Notes: generated by a model not told the origin, from the letters alone. Shown: positions 1 to 8,601, numbered from the stretch's first letter. The stretch is 64,000 nucleotides of DNA from Pedobacter sp. MC2016-05 (GCF_026239735.1 NZ_JAPIVT010000014.1:62001-126000); one strand, 5' to 3'. Translations and numbers: made by a program.

Positions 1-1
1 T

Positions 2-205
2 AAAATAATTGTTACCGCTGGTGCCCCGCTTGTTCCAGAGATTTTATTGAAACAATTGAAAATTGGAGGTATTTTAGTTATCCCTGTTGGAGATGAAAGC
101 ACGCAAAAAATGGTTACCGTTATTAGAGTAAGTGAAACGGATTATGATAAAATAATATTAGATACGTTTAGATTTGTGCCTTTGGTGGGCGATCAGGCAT
201 GGTAA
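2..205 (+). CDS. pcm: Protein-L-isoaspartate O-methyltransferase, C-terminal part
   Basis: This is the last 67 codons of a gene that begins before the window. The reading starts KIIVTAGAP, continues through KIGGILVIPVGDE and ends VPLVGDQAW. These are the typical C-terminal strands of the SAM-dependent methyltransferase that repairs isoaspartyl residues in damaged proteins, in the cytoplasm. The tAGAP and GG..V.PVG segments are the usual post-motif blocks of the family. It ends directly at a long hairpin shared with the convergent smpB gene. The identity is fairly secure, but the N-terminal SAM-binding motif lies outside the window and cannot be checked. Confidence 0.85.
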   Translation, partial: KIIVTAGAPLVPEILLKQLKIGGILVIPVGDESTQKMVTVIRVSETDYDKIILDTFRFVPLVGDQAW

Positions 206-251
206 TAGTTAGCAATTTTCAGTTCAAACTGAACTGAAAATTGCTAACTAT
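205..251. terminator. Long perfect hairpin between convergent pcm and smpB
   Basis: Two 22-bp arms (205-226 and 230-251) are perfectly complementary around a 3-nt loop. The arms begin with A/T-rich sequence, so either strand would end in a U-rich tail. Its place between the stop codons of two convergent genes fits a bidirectional intrinsic terminator. Confidence 0.8.
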
Positions 252-254
252 AGA

Positions 255-704
255 CTATCTTTTCAATGCTCTATCTAACTCACGTTTAGTATCTCTATCC
301 TTAATGCTATCACGTTTATCAAATTCCTTTTTACCTTGGGCCAACGCAATTTCCATTTTAGCGAAACCTCTTTCGTTAATGAAAATCCTTAAAGGCACTA
401 TGGTATAACCCTTTTCTTCACCCTTAAGACGAAGTTTTCTGATTTCCTTTTTTTGAAGTAGTAATGCTCTATCTCTTTTTATATCATGATGATAAAAGGA
501 GCTATGACTATATTCAGAAACATGAAGGTTTCGAACATACAAAATTCCGCCTATGAACATGCAAAACGCATCGGTCATATTGGCTTTACCTTGTCTAATG
601 GCTTTTATTTCTGTTCCCAAAAGTGCAATACCTGCCACATATTTATCAAGTAAATTATAGTCAAAGTATGCTCTTTTATTTTTTATATTGATATCGTTTT
701 TCAA
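255..704 (-). CDS. smpB: SsrA-binding protein SmpB
   Basis: SmpB binds tmRNA and brings it to stalled ribosomes for trans-translation. The protein has the family order: INIKNKRAYFDY, the GTEIKAIRQGKANMTDAF block, the LLLQKKEIRKL stretch, GYTIVPLRIF, and a basic tail ending in DTKRELDRALKR, which is the part that enters the decoding centre. The start was set at the TTG at 704 (149 aa, the usual size). The reading frame stays open further upstream, but its first possible codon, a TTG at 765-767, lies inside a promoter-like GATATTTG (765-772, minus strand), and the extra 21 residues do not look like SmpB. No in-frame ATG exists near the start. Confidence 0.9.
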   Translation of the reverse strand: MKNDINIKNKRAYFDYNLLDKYVAGIALLGTEIKAIRQGKANMTDAFCMFIGGILYVRNLHVSEYSHSSFYHHDIKRDRALLLQKKEIRKLRLKGEEKGYTIVPLRIFINERGFAKMEIALAQGKKEFDKRDSIKDRDTKRELDRALKR

Positions 705-764
705 ACTATTTGTATTTCTGGGTAGATTTGCTTCTACATTTAAAAACAGCAAAATGCTGGGTTG

Positions 765-772
765 CAAATATC
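765..772 (-). promoter_or_regulatory. Probable -7 box of smpB
   Basis: The minus strand reads GATATTTG, one base from the Bacteroidota -7 consensus TAnnTTTG. The same variant occurs before the genes at 6619 and 21174. It lies about 60 nt upstream of the chosen TTG start. No convincing -33 TTTG was seen. Confidence 0.4.
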
Positions 773-918
773 TTAAAATTTGATGTTATAATTTCGTTTT
801 TATTTATTTCGTTGTCAGCTATTAGTAACACTTTGTTATCTTCATCTGTTTGTAAAAGCTAAACGATAAATCTATTGCTTGTAAAAATTATATTTATGTT
901 TGATTTTTAAACATTATT

Positions 919-1398
919 ATGAAATTTAAAATCCTTGTTTTAGCATTATCTTTTTTCTTCTTCGCTCATGTGAAAGCACAGCAACCTACAATTTTGCCGC
1001 AATTCACATTTTTTAAATTAGATGGTAAAGCATTTTCGAATAAAAATCTTGTTCCGGGCAAACAGAATCTGTTTATGCTTTTCGATGTAACCTGCGAGCA
1101 TTGCCAACGAGAAACTAAGCTGCTCGGTGCCAATTATGCCCAATTTAAAAACCTAAATATCTATATGATTACCTTGGATGAGGCTTATATCATTCCACAA
1201 TTTTTTAATACTTACGCTAAAGGTTTGAATGCAAAACCAAATGTGACCGTTCTTCAAGATAAAAATAAACTTTTCATTCCGTTGTTTTTGCCAAAAATGT
1301 ATCCCGCTATGTATTTGTATTCTCCAGCAGGAAAACTTATCATTCATAATTCGGGTGATGGAGGAATTAAAAAGTTAATGAAAGTAATTAAAAATTAG
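919..1398 (+). CDS. Exported thioredoxin-like protein with CEHC motif
   Basis: A 159-residue protein with a clear signal peptide (about residues 1-20, ending VKA before QQ). It then shows a redoxin pattern: LDGKAFSNKNLVPGKQNLFMLFDVTCEHC, with a CxxC motif at 59-62, and a later MYPAMYLYSPAGKL that matches the strand with the cis-proline followed by the 'f.d..G' hairpin of TlpA/ResA-type proteins. It probably acts in the periplasm as a disulfide reductase or thiol carrier; the substrate is not known. A TATATTTA -7-like box lies at 889-896. The gene ends exactly where the convergent mntH ends, with no bases between the stop codons. Confidence 0.7.
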   Translation: MKFKILVLALSFFFFAHVKAQQPTILPQFTFFKLDGKAFSNKNLVPGKQNLFMLFDVTCEHCQRETKLLGANYAQFKNLNIYMITLDEAYIIPQFFNTYAKGLNAKPNVTVLQDKNKLFIPLFLPKMYPAMYLYSPAGKLIIHNSGDGGIKKLMKVIKN

Positions 1399-3261
1399 TT
1401 ATCTAATAATTAATACGGGAATATTCACTTTGTGCCTCACCGAATCTACTGTTGTACCAAAAATCAAATCTTTAAGTCCTTTATGACCATGAGCGCCCAT
1501 TACTAAAAGTTCCAGTTCGTTTTTATTACTAATATCTGCAATTTCTTTAGCAGTGCTTCCAAAACCTATAAATGGCGTTGAATCATAACCCAAGTCTCCT
1601 AAGTTAGCTTTGTATTTTTCAAGATTTTCCCGGTCACTTTGTGTTTCATGGTCCATAACTTCTTGGCCGTGATATCTGGCGGCGGCAGTTTCTACTACGT
1701 GGATTAGGTAATAGTGAGCATCTTTTCCACCTTGAATAAGTGCGTGTCGGATGGTATTCCGGTCATTTTTAGAAAAATCTACTGCAATACCAATTCTGGA
1801 ATAGCTAATCTTATCAATTTTCCCAATGTCCAAAGCATTACCATGCGGAACCATTTGCCTGTTTCTATTTTTTTCTTCAATCATCGGATGAAAGAATACA
1901 TAAAGTAGTAGAAACACAATAAATATTAAGGCGGGAACGATAATTACATAAATCCACCAGGTATTGGCTTCTTTAGTCCACCCACTTATTTCTTCAACTA
2001 CCAGTTTGACATTTAAGGCGATGATAGCCAATGCACTGGCCCATGCTAATACTTTAACCCATGTTTTTATCGCAAAATCTTTCATCAGTTTTTTATCTGA
2101 TGTAAAGTGGATTAAGGGTATAATCGCAAAGCCCAGCTGCAAACTCAACACCACCTGACTCAAAACCAAAAGTCCACCCAGAGCATCATCACCATAATGA
2201 AGAATAGTGAAAAATGCGGGAATGATTGCCAATAATCGGGTAATCAATCTTCGTAACCAGGGCTGGATTCTTAGATTAATATGTCCCTCCATGATAATCT
2301 GACCAGCCAATGTACCCGTAACAGTAGAACTTTGCCCTGCGGCAATTAAAGCAATTGCGAAAAGAGCTGGCGCAACATCACCAAAAATATTTGATAATAA
2401 TTTGTGTGCATCTTGAATTTCTGCCACTTCGTGTAATCCATTTTTATAAAACGCAGCTGCAGCCAATATCAAAATCGCCGCATTTACGAAAAAAGCCAGG
2501 TTCAGTGCAACCGTGGTATCGATTAAATTAAATTTTAAAGCCTCTTTAATGCCTTTATTTGTCCGTTCGATTTTTCTGGTTTGAACCAATGAAGAGTGCA
2601 AATACAGGTTGTGTGGCATTACAGTAGCGCCAATAATGCCAATAGCAATATATAAAGCATCGCCGCCTAAAATAGAAGGTTCGAAACCTCTAACAACTTC
2701 TTTTAATGAGGGTTCAACAATAAACATTTCCACTAAAAACGATATTCCAACAATGAAAACCATTGAAACTATAAAGCCTTCCATTGCTCGCATTCCTTTG
2801 TTAAGAAGAAATAGAAGCAAAATGGTGTCAAATATGGTAATGGAGATTCCCCAAATTAACGGTAAACCAAAAAGTAACTGTAAACCGATTGCCATCCCAA
2901 TAATTTCAGCTAAATCGCAGGCAATAATAGCGGTCTGCGCTAATCCAAATAAAGGAATATTTGCCCAGCGGGGGTAAGCATGTTTAGAGGCCTGTGCCAA
3001 ATCTAATCCTCTAACAATGCCTAAACGAGCACTTAACGATTGAAGTAAAAGCGCTATTAGATTTGACATGAGCAACACCCATATCAGTTGATATCCAAAT
3101 TTACTTCCACCTGCTAAATCTGTAGCCCAGTTTCCTGGGTCCATATAGCCTACGCTTATTAAATAAGCAGGTCCAATAAAAGCTAAAATGCGACGCCAAC
3201 CTTTTCTTTTGTCTGTGCTTACACTTTGGTGTACCTCACTAAGCGATTCAGTTTTTGCCAT
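1399..3261 (-). CDS. mntH: NRAMP-family Mn2+/divalent metal transporter fused to a UspA domain
   Basis: An inner-membrane H+-coupled divalent cation importer (Nramp family). The metal-site motif DPGNWATD is at 41-48 in the first membrane helix and MPHN at 215-218 in the sixth; about eleven hydrophobic helices run to residue 460. Bacterial MntH is usually about 410-450 aa, but here residues 485-620 form an extra cytoplasmic universal stress protein domain. Its nucleotide-binding signature G-x2-G-x9-G-T is visible from G589 to T603. The start ATG lies inside the end of mntR (14-bp overlap), so the two are co-transcribed. The metal choice (Mn over Fe) is inferred from the partner regulator. The UspA tail may let ATP status or stress modulate transport; that is an inference. 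Confidence 0.9.
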   Translation of the reverse strand: MAKTESLSEVHQSVSTDKRKGWRRILAFIGPAYLISVGYMDPGNWATDLAGGSKFGYQLIWVLLMSNLIALLLQSLSARLGIVRGLDLAQASKHAYPRWANIPLFGLAQTAIIACDLAEIIGMAIGLQLLFGLPLIWGISITIFDTILLLFLLNKGMRAMEGFIVSMVFIVGISFLVEMFIVEPSLKEVVRGFEPSILGGDALYIAIGIIGATVMPHNLYLHSSLVQTRKIERTNKGIKEALKFNLIDTTVALNLAFFVNAAILILAAAAFYKNGLHEVAEIQDAHKLLSNIFGDVAPALFAIALIAAGQSSTVTGTLAGQIIMEGHINLRIQPWLRRLITRLLAIIPAFFTILHYGDDALGGLLVLSQVVLSLQLGFAIIPLIHFTSDKKLMKDFAIKTWVKVLAWASALAIIALNVKLVVEEISGWTKEANTWWIYVIIVPALIFIVFLLLYVFFHPMIEEKNRNRQMVPHGNALDIGKIDKISYSRIGIAVDFSKNDRNTIRHALIQGGKDAHYYLIHVVETAAARYHGQEVMDHETQSDRENLEKYKANLGDLGYDSTPFIGFGSTAKEIADISNKNELELLVMGAHGHKGLKDLIFGTTVDSVRHKVNIPVLIIR

Positions 3262-3910
3262 TACTGCTAATTAAAATATGCTTTGCCACTTCTCTACTAA
3301 TATTAATTTGTTTGTCTGAAATCACAATTTCTACAGAACCATCGAAATCGGTAACATCATTAATTTGAATTTGTTTGCCTAAGGTCAATCCCAACTTTTC
3401 AAGATGTTTAAGAAATGCTGAACTGTGTTGACTAACACCAGTGATTGTTCCTGAATCCCCGATTTTCAATTCGATCAGTTTTGTAAACTGCGTTTTTGCA
3501 AACCTTCCATTTTTATCTGGAATAGGGTCGCCATGAGGATCTGATTTCGGGAAACCAAGAAACTCATCTAACCGTTCGATTAACGCAGTTGATTTTATAT
3601 GTTCTAATTCCTCGGCAACATCGTGCACTTCATCCCATTTGAAATTAAGTTTGTCAACTAAGAAAACCTCCCAAAGCCGGTGTTTGCGTACAATATCTAT
3701 AGCGGCATTCCTTCCTTTTTCTGTCATGGTAACGCCTTGATATTTAACATAATCTATAAACCCCTTGTCGGCAAGTTTCTTAATCATATCCGTTACTGAT
3801 GCGGGTTTGGTCTGCATTTGCTCAGCAATGGCATTGGTTTGTACGTTATTAGTATTTTCTGCTAAATGATAAATTATTTTAAGATAATTCTCTTCAGTAA
3901 AACTTTGCAT
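3248..3910 (-). CDS. mntR: DtxR/MntR-family metal-dependent repressor
   Basis: A 220-residue regulator with the DtxR family layout: an N-terminal winged helix (about 1-70, EENYLKIIYHLAE...TKPASVTDMIKKLADKGFIDY), a metal-binding dimerisation domain (about 70-140, including HRLWEVFLVDKL and HDVAEELEHI), and a C-terminal FeoA-like SH3 domain (about 148-215). With bound Mn2+ or Fe2+ such proteins repress metal uptake genes. It overlaps mntH by 14 bp, so it is the first gene of a two-gene operon and the transporter is its obvious target. An imperfect palindrome 22 bp before the start is a candidate autoregulatory site. Confidence 0.88.
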   Translation of the reverse strand: MQSFTEENYLKIIYHLAENTNNVQTNAIAEQMQTKPASVTDMIKKLADKGFIDYVKYQGVTMTEKGRNAAIDIVRKHRLWEVFLVDKLNFKWDEVHDVAEELEHIKSTALIERLDEFLGFPKSDPHGDPIPDKNGRFAKTQFTKLIELKIGDSGTITGVSQHSSAFLKHLEKLGLTLGKQIQINDVTDFDGSVEIVISDKQINISREVAKHILISSNGKN

Positions 3911-3931
3911 TTATGTCTATCTAATTAAATT

Positions 3932-3947
3932 TTTAGGTAAATCTAAA
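3932..3947. promoter_or_regulatory. Candidate MntR operator upstream of mntR-mntH
   Basis: TTTAGGT-AA-ATCTAAA forms an imperfect palindrome (6 of 7 arm positions pair). Its TTTAGGT half resembles the half-site of DtxR/MntR operators. It sits just before the mntR start in an AT-rich spacer shared with the divergent Lrp gene. Confidence 0.5.
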
Positions 3948-4004
3948 AAAAATAATTTAAAATATATTAGATAAATTTTGTTAAAATTTAGAATATAATT
4001 TGGT

Positions 4005-4012
4005 TATGTTTG
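4005..4012 (+). promoter_or_regulatory. -7 promoter box of the Lrp-type gene
   Basis: TATGTTTG matches TAnnTTTG exactly and ends 24 nt before the ATG at 4037. The best upstream TTTG (3977-3980) is spaced 24 nt, longer than usual. Confidence 0.5.
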
Positions 4013-4036
4013 TGTTCTCAATACCTTTGAACTAAT

Positions 4037-4507
4037 ATGGCATCAGAATTAGATAAGATCGATTTTAAAATTTTAAGAATCTTACAAGAAAACGGTAGAA
4101 TTACTAACTTACTTTTATCACAAGAAATTGGATTATCGCCCGCACCAACTTTGGAGCGTGTTCGTAAATTAGAAATGGCTGGTTTTATTAAAAGCTACCA
4201 TGCTTTAGTAGACGAAGAAAAATTAGGTTTAGGCATTAAGACTTTTATTCAAATTCAACTTGACTTCCATAAAAACAATACCATTCAGATTTTTCTTGAT
4301 GAAGTAAACCAAATTAAAGAAATTACTGAGTGTCACCACGTAACAGGCCAGGCAGATTTCCTTTTAAAAGTTTATGTGAAAGACATCAAATCTTATGAAC
4401 GATTGATTATGGAAAAAATCAGCAAAATTTCTGTTGTTAAAACTTTTCAAACCATGATGATTATGTCGACAACAAAGAAAGAACCTATTGTTCCTTTGGA
4501 ATATTAA
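4037..4507 (+). CDS. Lrp/AsnC-family transcriptional regulator
   Basis: A 156-residue protein. The N-terminal helix-turn-helix is LDKIDFKILRILQENGRITNLLLSQEIGLSPAPTLERVRKLEMAGFI (about 4-52), followed by the Lrp dimerisation/ligand domain (about 65-145) with the typical 'V.ECH.VTG..DFLLKV' strand at about 98-112. Such proteins usually respond to amino acids as octamers or dimers. It is monocistronic and divergent from mntR; the target genes cannot be told from the sequence. Confidence 0.88.
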   Translation: MASELDKIDFKILRILQENGRITNLLLSQEIGLSPAPTLERVRKLEMAGFIKSYHALVDEEKLGLGIKTFIQIQLDFHKNNTIQIFLDEVNQIKEITECHHVTGQADFLLKVYVKDIKSYERLIMEKISKISVVKTFQTMMIMSTTKKEPIVPLEY

Positions 4508-4576
4508 CCCAAACCTAAGGAGGAGTTTTTCTAGCCATTGCCATCGATTTTCGATTTTTATCTGAACGGGGCAATC

Positions 4577-5230
4577 TTATGCGTTGATGATTAATTGATT
4601 GATGATCTCCGAGATTTCGGCTGCATTTTGATAAACCATGAAATGGGTTCCATTTTCAATTACAAAATCGGGTTTAGATTTTTTTGAATACAAAATTTTA
4701 TCTTTCGTGCCGTGAATGTGAAATAATCGTTCAGGTATTAAATTGTTTCTCCAGCTCAAAATACTTCCAATTGCCCATTTTAGGAATCGTCGATCGGTAT
4801 CGTTAATAATCTTTGTTAGTAGTTTTTTTTCAGCATTTGATTGCGTACCAAAAAAGAAATTCTGGGTAAGCCTGTTAGAGGACTTTATCAACCATGACGG
4901 AATTATTTCAACCAACTTCAGCTTACCTGCAAGTTTATAAAGCGGAGGTAATGTATTACTTTGAATGGTACTCGAGATTACAATTGTAAAAACCGGATTT
5001 AGAATTTTAGCGATCTCAACCGCAATCATTCCGCCAAAGGAAAGGCCAACCAATGCAAATTCTTCCGAGGTATCTATTATTTCGCTTAACCTTTTGGCAT
5101 ATTCAGACAGCGATTCTTTCCTTAATGGATTGATCCATTCAACATGGATAATGTTAATGCTTCGGTGTAATTTTAAACGAGAAAATATACGTTTATCAGC
5201 GCCTAATCCGCTAATGAAATAGGTATTCAT
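4577..5230 (-). CDS. Alpha/beta-hydrolase
   Basis: A 217-residue cytoplasmic alpha/beta-hydrolase fold protein. The nucleophile elbow GLSFGG is at 62-67 (Ser64), with probable acid Asp177 in HGTKDKI and base His196 in ENGTHFM, which gives a complete catalytic triad. The oxyanion region FISGLGADKRIF is at the N-terminus. No lid domain is obvious, so the substrate cannot be guessed. Its ATG shares one base with the ung stop codon, so it is translated from the ung transcript. Confidence 0.75.
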   Translation of the reverse strand: MNTYFISGLGADKRIFSRLKLHRSINIIHVEWINPLRKESLSEYAKRLSEIIDTSEEFALVGLSFGGMIAVEIAKILNPVFTIVISSTIQSNTLPPLYKLAGKLKLVEIIPSWLIKSSNRLTQNFFFGTQSNAEKKLLTKIINDTDRRFLKWAIGSILSWRNNLIPERLFHIHGTKDKILYSKKSKPDFVIENGTHFMVYQNAAEISEIINQLIINA

Positions 5231-5910
5231 TAAGCGGGTAAATTCCAGTCGACTGGTTTCAGATTATTCTGAATCAGCAGCTGGTTTGTTTTTGAGAACG
5301 GCCGGGAACCCAAAAAGCCAGTATGTGCAGAAAAAGGAGAGGGGTGAGCAGAAGTTAGAACATAATGTTTTTTTTGATCAATTAAGGTCGCCTTTTGTTG
5401 CGCATATTTCCCCCAGAGTAAGAAAACTACATGTCCTAGTTTCTGAGAAATGGCCTTGATAATTTCATCTGTAAAAATTTCCCATCCACGATTCTGGTGT
5501 GATCCTGGTGTAGATGCTCTGACTGTTAACGTCGCATTCAATAGCAAAACACCCTGTTCGGCCCAGTGGGTTAAATGACCATGATTAGGAGCTTTGAACC
5601 CTTCGATATCGCTTTCCAATTCCTTGTAAATATTTTTTAACGATGGGGGGACAGCCACGCCACGCTGAACAGAAAATGATAATCCATGAGCCTGGCCTGC
5701 TCCGTGATACGGATCCTGACCCAGGATCACCACCTTTACCTTATCGAATGGAGTGGTGTTCAGCGCATTAAAAATATCTGCATTTTTAGGATAAATGTTA
5801 ACACCCGCGTCCTTTTCAGCTTTGAGGAAAGACTTAAGATTGATCATATAATCTTTTTCAAATTCCTGCTCTAAAACAGATAACCAACCAGGTTCGAGTG
5901 CTGCAGACAT
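5230..5910 (-). CDS. ung: Uracil-DNA glycosylase
   Basis: Removes uracil from DNA as the first step of base excision repair. Family-1 UDG motifs are complete: GQDPYHG at 64-70, with the water-activating Asp66, and the minor-groove loop HPSPFSAHTGFLGSRPFSKTN starting at 189. The length of 226 aa is normal. The N-terminal SAALEPGWL segment is also typical, supporting the ATG at 5910. It is followed by a hydrolase gene with a one-base stop/start overlap. Confidence 0.95.
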   Translation of the reverse strand: MSAALEPGWLSVLEQEFEKDYMINLKSFLKAEKDAGVNIYPKNADIFNALNTTPFDKVKVVILGQDPYHGAGQAHGLSFSVQRGVAVPPSLKNIYKELESDIEGFKAPNHGHLTHWAEQGVLLLNATLTVRASTPGSHQNRGWEIFTDEIIKAISQKLGHVVFLLWGKYAQQKATLIDQKKHYVLTSAHPSPFSAHTGFLGSRPFSKTNQLLIQNNLKPVDWNLPA

Positions 5911-5984
5911 GTATTTATTGTTATATTTTTAAGAGGTAGTAGTTACTTTGTTGGAGGTAAAACCAAAACCCGCACCTAAAAGTT

Positions 5985-6503
5985 TTATGATTTCTTTTTA
6001 TAGATTTCCAACAAATCTGCTTCAAGTGTTGCTTTAGGATGTTCCACTATTCTACCCAATTCTTTTCCTTTCTTGTCAAAAACGATAAACGTTGGTACTC
6101 TTTGGATATCTAACCCGTCAATAATGCCGTTTTCTGCTTTCTTGTTTCCATCAACAGCAATTATTTCTACATTCTTTTCTTTGAAGTGAAGCGCATCTAA
6201 AACTTTGAAAAAATTAGGAACATTCACTTTGCTATCTCCGCACCAAGTGCCGAAAACAATTTTGATCTTTTCGTTCTTAACCAGCTTTTTCAATTCAATC
6301 AGTGTAGCTGCATCAGGAACATAAGCCGCATAAATTGGATCGTGCATTTCCTTAAATTCTGGGAATGTGGTGATACCTTCCCTTGTACACACATTTATTA
6401 ATACATCTTTATTTCTAGCTTGGTCGTGAATTTTTTTGTTGATTTCTTGAGCTGAGACGTTCATGGCAAGTACAATTAGGGTTATGGATAAGAGAATTTT
6501 CAT
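5985..6503 (-). CDS. Exported thioredoxin-fold protein with WCGDS site
   Basis: A 172-residue protein with a signal peptide (about 1-18, cut after VSA). The thioredoxin-like core shows IKIVFGTWCGDSKVNVPNF (W87-C88-G89-D90-S91) and RVPTFIVFDKKGKELGRIVEHP with the cis-proline at 137. The second cysteine of the usual CxxC is serine, so a normal dithiol exchange cycle is not possible with this site; Cys39 lies outside it. It may act as a monothiol isomerase or binding protein. It is monocistronic, about 480 bp upstream of no other redox gene, and separate from the CEHC protein at 919. Confidence 0.7.
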   Translation of the reverse strand: MKILLSITLIVLAMNVSAQEINKKIHDQARNKDVLINVCTREGITTFPEFKEMHDPIYAAYVPDAATLIELKKLVKNEKIKIVFGTWCGDSKVNVPNFFKVLDALHFKEKNVEIIAVDGNKKAENGIIDGLDIQRVPTFIVFDKKGKELGRIVEHPKATLEADLLEIYKKKS

Positions 6504-6583
6504 ATTAATTTGATGAATTGTTTAGACTGTGAAATTTTTAATGAAATTATTGTTTTAAAATCTAAATTATGCCATTTAAAAAC

Positions 6584-6591
6584 GATATTTG
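6584..6591 (+). promoter_or_regulatory. Probable -7 box for the gene at 6619
   Basis: GATATTTG, one base from TAnnTTTG, ends 27 nt before the ATG at 6619. It contains the TTG that would otherwise be read as an earlier start. Confidence 0.4.
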
Positions 6592-6618
6592 CAAAAAAAA
6601 ATAATTAGAATAAATTTT

Positions 6619-7158
6619 ATGCCAAATATTATCAGATTAATTGCGGGGGTTGCTTTACTGGGTGGCGCAGTAGCTTTATTTATTTTCGGTTTTTGGCCAT
6701 GGGGAATTGTGGCTATTTTATTAGGGTTAATTATATTGGTAACCTTCTTTTTTAACGAAAACATGCTTTTAGCACAGTGGTTTCTAAGAAAAGACAATAT
6801 GCCAAAGGCAAAGGCTTACTTAGATAGAATTACAAATTATGAAAAGCAGTTGATTAGGGTGCAACATGGTTATTATAATTTACTTGTTGGTTTAATTGAA
6901 AGTAGAACTGCTCCATTAAAATCAGAAAAATATTTTAAAACGGCCTTGAACCTAGGGATGCAGATGGAACATAATGTGGCCTTGGCAAAGTTAAGTTTAG
7001 CTGGAATTGCAATGGCTAAGCGCAATAAACGTGAAGCAACGATGTATTTAGCAGAGGCTAAGAAAGCCGATAAAAATAAATTATTAGCTGATCAGATAAA
7101 ACAAATGAAAGATCAGATGGGGATGATGGACAAACAACAGCAAGTTCGTTATAGATAA
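6619..7158 (+). CDS. Small inner-membrane protein with cytoplasmic helical (TPR-like) domain
   Basis: A 179-residue protein of no named family that I recognise. Two hydrophobic helices (about 4-23 and 26-47, with FGFWPWG between them) are followed by a helical region, about 60-150, with TPR-like spacing (YFKTALNLG..., AKLSLAGIAMAKRNKREATMYLAEAKKA), then a Gln/Met-rich tail. The ATG at 6619 was preferred to an in-frame TTG at 6589 because that TTG lies inside a promoter-like GATATTTG. An intrinsic terminator follows, so it is monocistronic. Confidence 0.65.
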   Translation: MPNIIRLIAGVALLGGAVALFIFGFWPWGIVAILLGLIILVTFFFNENMLLAQWFLRKDNMPKAKAYLDRITNYEKQLIRVQHGYYNLLVGLIESRTAPLKSEKYFKTALNLGMQMEHNVALAKLSLAGIAMAKRNKREATMYLAEAKKADKNKLLADQIKQMKDQMGMMDKQQQVRYR

Positions 7159-7180
7159 ATTCCCGATATTGAAATAAATT

Positions 7181-7206
7181 AAAGCCGATGCGAATCGGCT
7201 TTTTTT
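7181..7206 (+). terminator. Intrinsic terminator after the membrane protein gene
   Basis: Stem AAAGCCGAT/ATCGGCTTT with loop GCGA followed by a run of T residues. Confidence 0.85.
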
Positions 7207-7308
7207 GTGCTTAAAAATAGACCAATTAAAGTAATAATCTAAAAAATAATTTAGATTAGTCGAAATTATTTAATATTTTGGGGATTTACGTATCCTTCAA
7301 GAATATTT

Positions 7309-8556
7309 ATGGAATTATATTACTCTTTCTCCGTTCTCATCGTACTAGCCTCCTTCTTTTCCTACCTCAATCTTCGCTACCTCAAACTACCATCAACCAT
7401 TGGTATAATGATTATTGCGATGTTAAGTTCAATAGTTTTGGTTTTTACTGGGAGTTTGTTTCCAAAAACCTTCGATCATTTCTCTACTCTATTACAAGAT
7501 GTAGATTTTACAGAAGTGTTGATGGGAGCGATGTTAAATTTTCTATTATTTGCTGGAGCAATTCACATCAATTTGGTCGATTTGAGAGAGCAACGTGCTC
7601 CCGTAATCATATTTTCTACCGTTAGTGTAGTGATATCTACTTTCGCAGTTGGTGCACTAGTGTTTTATATTTCCCCACTATTAGGATTTCAGGTGTCGTT
7701 TATTTACAGTTTATTATTTGGAGCCTTGATTTCACCAACCGATCCCATCGCAGTGATGGGTGTTTTGAAGGATGCCAATGTGCAAAAATCTCTGGAAACA
7801 AAAGTTGCAGGCGAATCACTATTTAATGATGGTGTTGCAGTAGTAATTTTTGCGGTTATTCTTCAGCTAGCACAGGGAAGTGATATCGCCATCAGTTTCA
7901 CCAATATTTCCTGGTTACTAATAAAAGAAGCCTTTGGTGGATTTCTATTGGGGACGTTGTTGGGCATTGGTGCTTCTAATGCCATGAGAAAGATTGATGA
8001 TTACAAAGTTTCAGTTTTGATTACTTTGTCAGTGGTGATGGGCGGTTATTTACTTGCACACTCCATTCATATTTCTGGTCCTTTAACTATGGTTGCTGCA
8101 GGTATTGTAATAGGTAATTATGGAAAACGGACTGCAATGTCTGCAGTTACCAAAGATTACCTTAACAAATTTTGGGAGCTTATCGATGAAATCTTGAACG
8201 CCATTTTATTTTTATTTATTGGCTTCGAATTGTTAATCATTAGAAATATTACAGATTACTGGTTGATCGGATTATGCGGTATTCTCATCGTCTTGTTTTC
8301 ACGTTTTCTATCCATTTATATTCCTGTTAAGGTTATTCCATTTAAAAACAAGTTTAGTAGCGGAACCATAAAAGTTTTAGTATGGGGCGGGCTGCGTGGC
8401 GGTGTTTCGATTGCACTAGTGTTATCAATGGATGAAGGTCTGTACAAACCACTATTGGTAGGAATAACTTACTTTGTTGTGGTATTTTCTATTATTGTAC
8501 AGGGATTAACAGTGGGTAAACTGGCCAAGAAAGTTCTTTCTGTCGAAGAAGTTTAG
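7309..8556 (+). CDS. Na+/H+ antiporter, CPA1 (NhaP/NhaK-like) family
   Basis: A 415-residue inner-membrane protein with about twelve hydrophobic helices that exchanges cytoplasmic Na+ (or K+) for H+. Family motifs are clear: ISPTDPIAV at 141-149, GESLFNDGVAVV at 168-179 with the ion-site Asn-Asp pair 173-174, and GGLRGGVSIALVLS near the end (about 364-377). There is no cytoplasmic TrkA or cyclic-nucleotide domain, unlike longer relatives. It is transcribed alone, between an upstream terminator and a repeat-like spacer. Confidence 0.88.
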   Translation: MELYYSFSVLIVLASFFSYLNLRYLKLPSTIGIMIIAMLSSIVLVFTGSLFPKTFDHFSTLLQDVDFTEVLMGAMLNFLLFAGAIHINLVDLREQRAPVIIFSTVSVVISTFAVGALVFYISPLLGFQVSFIYSLLFGALISPTDPIAVMGVLKDANVQKSLETKVAGESLFNDGVAVVIFAVILQLAQGSDIAISFTNISWLLIKEAFGGFLLGTLLGIGASNAMRKIDDYKVSVLITLSVVMGGYLLAHSIHISGPLTMVAAGIVIGNYGKRTAMSAVTKDYLNKFWELIDEILNAILFLFIGFELLIIRNITDYWLIGLCGILIVLFSRFLSIYIPVKVIPFKNKFSSGTIKVLVWGGLRGGVSIALVLSMDEGLYKPLLVGITYFVVVFSIIVQGLTVGKLAKKVLSVEEV

Positions 8557-8601
8557 CCTACGTTTGAAAGCCCTGCTTTCACAATTTTGAATATCTAAAT
8601 T

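Noticed and set aside
2609..2977. Open frame of 122 codons antisense to mntH.
   Set aside because: It mirrors the strongly coding mntH frame; the product is an artefact of its membrane-helix codons.
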